Assembly (NCBI RefSeq): GCF_037126465.1
Contig: NC_088206.1
Coordinates: forward strand, 13,801,187-13,865,186
Origin: Ornithodoros turicata
Lineage: Eukaryota; Arthropoda; Arachnida; Ixodida; Argasidae
Direction of reading: 5' to 3'
Length of the DNA stretch: 64,000 bases
Part shown: in pieces, positions 61,601 through 64,000 of the stretch
Numbering within the stretch: position 1 is the first letter of the stretch
Layout: each line of letters begins with the position of its first letter
Made by a program: the position numbers and the translations under genes
The notes under the pieces: model-generated
Database searches by the model: none
What the model saw: the letters and a program-made list of their open reading frames with translations, nothing else
What the model was told of the DNA's origin: nothing

Positions 61601-62465
61601 AAGAATATATCAAATGAAACCTCATTGGCTGTTGTACCAGTTCATCAGTTCAAGTCAGGGATACGACACGTTCCATTAGTTCTGCAAAAGTGATACCTTT
61701 TAAGCCAAGGACTGCAGTTGAAATTAGGTTAAACATCTACATAGTGCAGAAGCTACTGACTTGGGGGCAGAATTGATAGGGGGCCTAATTGGTAAACAAT
61801 GAAATGAGGGTGTGGGGTAAATTCAGGCAAGTCAAGGCTGAATACAGTTTTCGAATACAGTAGAACCTTTGTATAGGCAACCTGCATATGGGGGTGGGGG
61901 TTGGGATCCTCCTTCTCGATACGCCATTGATGCTGATGTAGCATACGAGAAAATTATATATTTTAGTTCTGAAACCGTGTTGCTTTGTCGTGCCTCTGCT
62001 CTAATATTGCTTCTTCTCTGCCACAACAGGATTGCAAGTTCCCTGTGTTATGCATGTTGTTGCACTCTCTCTTCTCTTTCTTTTATTCCACTGTACATAA
62101 CTGTCTGGTCTGTATTGCACAATTTTTTACCCTTCCTTGCACTGACATCCGCTTGATTGTGCGAGTGCGTGCCGGAGTATATCGCCAGCTGTGCTGCTCT
62201 TGACCCAAGCTCCTCTGACATGTGCGTCTGTGGTGTCCTGCAGCATCGCGTGGTGCCAAAGGACCTGGACGACCACAGCTTCATCCTCGTGCTGGGTCAC
62301 CCCCACCCTCTTCTGAAGATGGTGGTAGTGTTGGGCCATCCAGGCCCAAGCGCAAGCTCACAGAGCGGCAGTCCAGCCTGCAAGAAGAGGGCCGTGAAAG
62401 TCGCAGTCGCACCTTCCTTAAACGATCGCGCTCAGAAAGTGAAGCCCCGTTACCGCCAAAAAATG
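40622..62465 (+). CDS. BRPF1: Peregrin (BRPF1-type bromodomain and PHD finger protein), 3' end outside window
   Basis: Scaffold of MOZ/MORF/HBO1 histone acetyltransferase complexes. Exons: 40622-41284, 43323-43571, 46200-46515, 48463-48602, 53267-53418, 54345-54495, 56350-56607, 57607-57795, 57886-58006, 59899-60159, 60875-61183 and 62244-62465 (exit phase 1; continues). About 1010 residues are visible. Order: [21 protein letters not shown]-terminus with a C2H2 finger ([15 protein letters not shown]), EPL1-type region ([20 protein letters not shown]), PHD1 ([13 protein letters not shown] to QWLCRRC, about 287-335), zinc knuckle plus PHD2 ([14 protein letters not shown] to [17 protein letters not shown]), [35 protein letters not shown], bromodomain (about 610-706, with [14 protein letters not shown] and [13 protein letters not shown]), then a Ser/Pro-rich part with an AT-hook-like RRGRPPK. 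The PWWP domain is not in the window. The start matches the family start. Confidence 0.95.
41722..43097 (-). mobile_element. Non-LTR retrotransposon remnant lacking its RT core
   Basis: On the minus strand 42940-42510 encodes the linker before the RT ([46 protein letters not shown]). 42448-42086 then encodes the segment after the RT ([42 protein letters not shown]), as in CR1/jockey-like elements. The RT itself is deleted. The 3' end is an ATAAATAAATAA-type tail at about 41722-41745. Lies in BRPF1 intron 1. Confidence 0.82.
42942..43085. repeat. Hairpin element, copy 3, at the 5' end of the LINE remnant
   Basis: Inverted arms CATGACTTGAAAACCCGAGA and its inverse enclose GTTTGTGTTTGTG-type sequence and a GGTCTCA...TGAGACC loop, 144 bp in all. 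The left arm abuts the upstream edge of the LINE coding remnant. The arm CCTCGTCTCGGG is shared with 24329-24467. Confidence 0.75.
44837..46084. mobile_element. TA-flanked MITE, CCGTATTT family, carrying a nested element
   Basis: The left end CTGTATTTACCCGCACAT and right end ATATGCGAGCAAATACGG (inverted) are flanked by TA (44835-44836 and 46085-46086). Two tandem GGAATCGAACG-type segments lie inside at about 44999 and 45066. The pogo-like element 45275-46028 is inserted in it, so the host element is about 490 bp. BRPF1 intron 2. Confidence 0.65.
45275..46028. mobile_element. Pogo/Tigger-like MITE, copy 2
   Basis: CAGTCAACCCTCGATTTATG at the left and the inverse CATAAATCGAGGGTTGACTG at the right, TA on both sides (45273-45274 and 46029-46030). 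It shares the internal duplicated AAGGCATGG(T/A)CCAAAGC-like segment (here in reverse orientation) with copy 1 at 4770-5373 but is about 150 bp longer. Confidence 0.78.
46566..47398. mobile_element. Mariner-like MITE in BRPF1 intron 3
   Basis: CAGTGTGTTTCACCTAAAGT at the left and ACTTTAGGTGAAACACCCTG at the right, flanked by TA. The inverted similarity runs deep inside (TAGTTAGAATTTTTTATCA, GCAATTACCTTC, CAAGCAGG). It begins only 50 bp after the donor of exon 3. Confidence 0.8.
48239..48363. mobile_element. 125-bp palindromic MITE, copy 1
   Basis: CTACAGGTTTTCCCGGCGAT at the left, exact inverse type at the right, arms of about 52 bp meeting at a short GTTTGCATGG-type loop. If the TA inside CTACAG is the target site, the element proper is CAGG...CCTG. 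A near-identical 125-bp copy is at 63045-63169. It lies just upstream of BRPF1 exon 4. Confidence 0.85.
48893..49020. repeat. Minisatellite, about 55-bp unit
   Basis: Three imperfect copies of GGGCTTACCCGAAAGCCTAA followed by GGCCTTTCTTTGTG in BRPF1 intron 4. Confidence 0.7.
49495..50177. mobile_element. TA-flanked MITE, CCGTATTT family
   Basis: CCGTATTTGACTGCATATAA at the left and TTATATGCGGTCAAATACGG at the right, TA at both edges (49493-49494 and 50178-50179). The inside repeats (A)CCCGATT-type words. It is related by its first eight bases and by the GCATATAA segment to the elements at 3264 and 44837. BRPF1 intron 4. Confidence 0.75.
52428..53078. mobile_element. Inverted-repeat element, CTGTCACACGGGCAT family, copy 1
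   Basis: ATACCTCTGTCACACGGGCA at the left and TGCCCGTGTGACAGCAGTAT at the right. A second palindrome (CAAGCCTATTCCACTC, inverse near 52905-52920) occupies the centre. No protein is encoded. BRPF1 intron 4. Confidence 0.65.
53560..54250. mobile_element. Inverted-repeat element, CTGTCACACGGGCAT family, copy 2
   Basis: ATACCTCTGTCAGACGGGCA at the left and TGCCCATCTGACTGAGGTAT at the right, flanked by TA. Inside, ACGGCCGTAAATGC- and CATATATGTGCCC-type words are inverted. Short frames cross it but none resembles a transposase. BRPF1 intron 5. Confidence 0.7.
54854..55003. mobile_element. Hairpin insertion with 15-bp target duplication, hammerhead-like core
   Basis: CATACTGAAAAGTGA occurs at 54839-54853 and 55004-55018 as a direct flanking duplication. 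The insert is mostly a palindrome with about 34-bp arms (ACACACTGGCTTGACGTAAC and its inverse). Between the arms lies CCGATGAT-GATGCC-CGAACA-GGCATC-GAAACGTC (54888-54921), which resembles the small hammerhead ribozymes of Penelope-like elements. It differs from the CUGAUGA core at U4 and has one extra base before stem II. BRPF1 intron 6. Confidence 0.55.
55741..56086. mobile_element. hAT-type MITE, 346 bp
   Basis: TAGAGCCTGAAGTTTTCGGG at the left, AACTTCAGGCTCTA at the right, and a perfect 8-bp target duplication ATTATGAG on both sides (55733-55740 and 56087-56094). The inside repeats AAATTCGGGG-type words. BRPF1 intron 6. Confidence 0.9.
57016..57361. repeat. Two-copy tandem repeat, about 175 bp
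   Basis: GAAATGTGTGGTTCCAAAAA starts at about 57019 and again at about 57193. The units run through CAGACCGTCTAGATGC and GGGTGGTCTGATGGTGCC to GTTGTCCAAAAAATCAAAAC with few differences. BRPF1 intron 7. Confidence 0.85.
58218..58812 (+). mobile_element. LINE 3' remnant with TTGAA repeat tail
   Basis: 58218-58523 ends in a frame with [11 protein letters not shown] and [20 protein letters not shown] that looks like the C-terminus of a non-LTR element. After a T-rich stretch comes GCCACCCCTATGTAA, AATAAAGATG and (AATTG)n at about 58786-58812. BRPF1 intron 9. Confidence 0.6.
59566..59921 (+). repeat. Tandem array duplicating the BRPF1 exon 10 acceptor
   Basis: Eight units of 42-46 bp, each TTGTTAATGTG-T(n)-GTAG-TGGATACACTCCTCCAGTC with few changes. 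The GTAG/GCAG positions are at about 59586, 59628, 59670, 59715, 59762, 59806, 59851 and 59895. The last unit is the real one: it has GCAG, and its TGGATACACTCCTCCAGTC is the first coding sequence of exon 10 (59899 on). In the other seven the TCTTTG that follows shows they are copies. Confidence 0.9.
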
Positions 62466-63044
62466 GTGAGCTGAAAAGTGCAGCATTCTCATACTCATCC
62501 TGCGCACCCTTCCAGCCTTTCGTAGCCTTTTAGGTTCCTGTTTTATTTTATCTTCTTTTTGTTTTGTTCATTTAGTTTTAGTTTCATTTTACTTTTTAGT
62601 TCAGTTTCCTTTTGTCACGGCACATTCAGCCGTTTAAGTCCCAACAGCACCAGGTGTCAGGCATTGCACTCACGACTGATCCGGTTCAACCTGTGAAAAT
62701 GCCGTAGTTCGATTGAAATCCTTACATAATTCTGGAAGATATCGAATATTCCGCGGAAAAATAGACAATTCTGAGGGAAACGATAGGTTCCGCGAAACAC
62801 GGGCAATTCCAAGAAATTTCAAGGAATCGTGGAAAACTAGAGGCTCTAGTCGCGATAGAGTAGTGATGAGATTAACTCACACAGAAGCCTGCTCTTGCTT
62901 TCAGCTAATGGGAAATCTCTTGTGCATGATATTTGATTCTTCTCCCGATATCAAAAATTCGTTCTCTATCTTTTTTTTCTATGTATGCAAGGTTCATGTG
63001 GCCAATTCTGTAATGTAGCGTGTAGGGACACATACATTCCTGAT

Positions 63045-63169
63045 CTACAGGTTTTCCCGGTGATTTTAATCCAAGTGCCAGCTAAATTAATCCATGCCCC
63101 ATCAATTTTGCATGGCATGTGGATTAATTTAGCTGGCACTTGGATTAAAATCGCCGGGAAAACCTGTAG
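63045..63169. mobile_element. 125-bp palindromic MITE, copy 2
   Basis: Same length and arms as 48239-48363, with a few base changes (CCCGGTGATT, CATGCCCCATCAATTTTG in the loop). CTACAGG at the left and CCTGTAG at the right. Confidence 0.85.
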
Positions 63170-63657
63170 AAGTTGCCTGCCCTCTGCAAGCAGAACGAAC
63201 ATGGACACACTGTAAGGAGACAAGGTAGTCATGGAAACAATGTAGAGGATAGGTGGTTTCTTTTCCACCACGAGTAGTCGGTTCTTCACGGTAGTTCGCG
63301 GCTACAAGTTTGTGCTTCTGTGAGCGCATGAGGCAGAGAACCAGCTTGTAAAATTGAACATATCGAATAACAACAACATGGATAACATTCTGTTGTCACG
63401 CGGTAATAATAGTAGTAATAACGATAATGACGTTTATTTCACGAAGTGCTTGGCGGGAGGTAGAGGATAACTATAAGGGCCGGGAACGCGAAATCTGATC
63501 GTTATATGAAAGTATCGTTAAAAACAAGTTTTTGAGAAATTGCCGCTTGGGTTCGCGTAAACGAAGTAGATTGCCACAAGTAGAACGCCGCTGAACATGC
63601 GCGTTTGTTGTGAGCGCAAAAGCATTTTGTCTAGCTCTAAATTGACACAGCTGTGTG

Positions 63658-63870
63658 TCAAAGGCTTTTGATAACATAACCGCCGATATCACGTGAGGTG
63701 ACCGTTTGAGATGACCTCGTCCATTTCTCGTCATCCATGCCGTAGTCATCACCGTTCTCACAATCGGGACTGCCTTGTCCATCAGAACGCACGTTCTCCA
63801 CGGGTAACTCGTCGACACGCGTTTCGGTGCTGATACACAACTGTCTGCCAACACACGCTTTCGAAGCCAT
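63658..63870 (-). CDS. Possible first exon of an unidentified minus-strand gene
   Basis: An ATG in ideal context (ACCATGG) opens 70 codons, MASKACVGRQLCISTETRVD to ENGDDYGMDDEKWTRSS, hydrophilic and acidic, before a stop. A real exon would probably end at a donor inside this frame, but I see no strong one. It could be a 5' coding exon of the next gene, antisense to the BRPF1 3' part, or chance. No family is recognised. Confidence 0.25.
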   Translation of the reverse strand: MASKACVGRQLCISTETRVDELPVENVRSDGQGSPDCENGDDYGMDDEKWTRSSQTVTSRDIGGYVIKSL

Positions 63871-64000
63871 GGTACTTCACAACTTCACACTTCACAACGA
63901 GGTTTTGCACCAGTACAAAACCCGTAGACTCCATGCAACTTCGGGTTGAACCACGCATCTTTCCTCGTTGAAAAGCGTCTCCGAACCGCGGATGCCATAG

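Noticed and set aside
62466..64000. Search for the BRPF1 PWWP exon
   Set aside because: No PWWP-like peptide found on the plus strand here; it must lie further right.

Overview
The window is nuclear DNA of an animal with spliced genes. Protein similarity places it in the arthropods. The many short palindromic DNA transposons, hairpins and non-LTR fragments, together with introns of 0.1-5 kb, fit a chelicerate, most likely a tick. The species cannot be fixed from the sequence. Six genes are well supported: (1) 705-1400 (+), the last three coding exons of a serum/glucocorticoid-regulated kinase (SGK) whose 5' part lies outside the window; (2) 2779-7570 (-), a nine-exon mRNA-export WD40 protein, RAE1, tail-to-tail with SGK; (3) 10733-12604 (+), an intronless XK-related membrane protein; (4) 15982-20495 (-), a four-exon KLF10/11 (cabut-like) zinc-finger factor; (5) 34102-39795 (+), a complete endoplasmin (GRP94/HSP90B1) ending in HDEL; (6) 40622-62465 (+), twelve exons of BRPF1 (peregrin), running off the right edge before its PWWP domain. 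In almost every case exon boundaries were fixed by GT-AG sites, phase arithmetic and family alignment; one RAE1 intron is GC-AG. || Layout: 0-7.6 kb is gene-dense, with a nested transposon in the last RAE1 intron. 7.6-10.7 kb is intergenic with a 740-bp foldback. 12.6-16 kb holds converging 3' regions. 20.7-33.8 kb is repeat-rich accessory DNA: a non-LTR retrotransposon with reverse transcriptase, several inverted-repeat elements and a ~3-kb structure with ~390-bp inverted arms. It also holds two weak unidentified reading frames near 22.3-23.0 kb. 34-62.5 kb holds GRP94 and BRPF1, whose long introns contain most of the remaining elements. || The genes do not form a pathway; they are housekeeping or signalling genes that happen to be neighbours. 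Three gene-level features stand out. GRP94 carries two 137-nt versions of one C-terminal-domain exon (37754-37890 and 38399-38535), phased so that only transcripts with exactly one of them stay in frame. In BRPF1, the 3' splice site and start of exon 10 have been copied into a 42-46-bp tandem array giving seven decoy acceptors just upstream. Promoter-proximal DNA of the KLF10/11 gene has an exact carbohydrate-response-element match, and that of GRP94 an exact ER-stress element, both consistent with conserved control of these genes.
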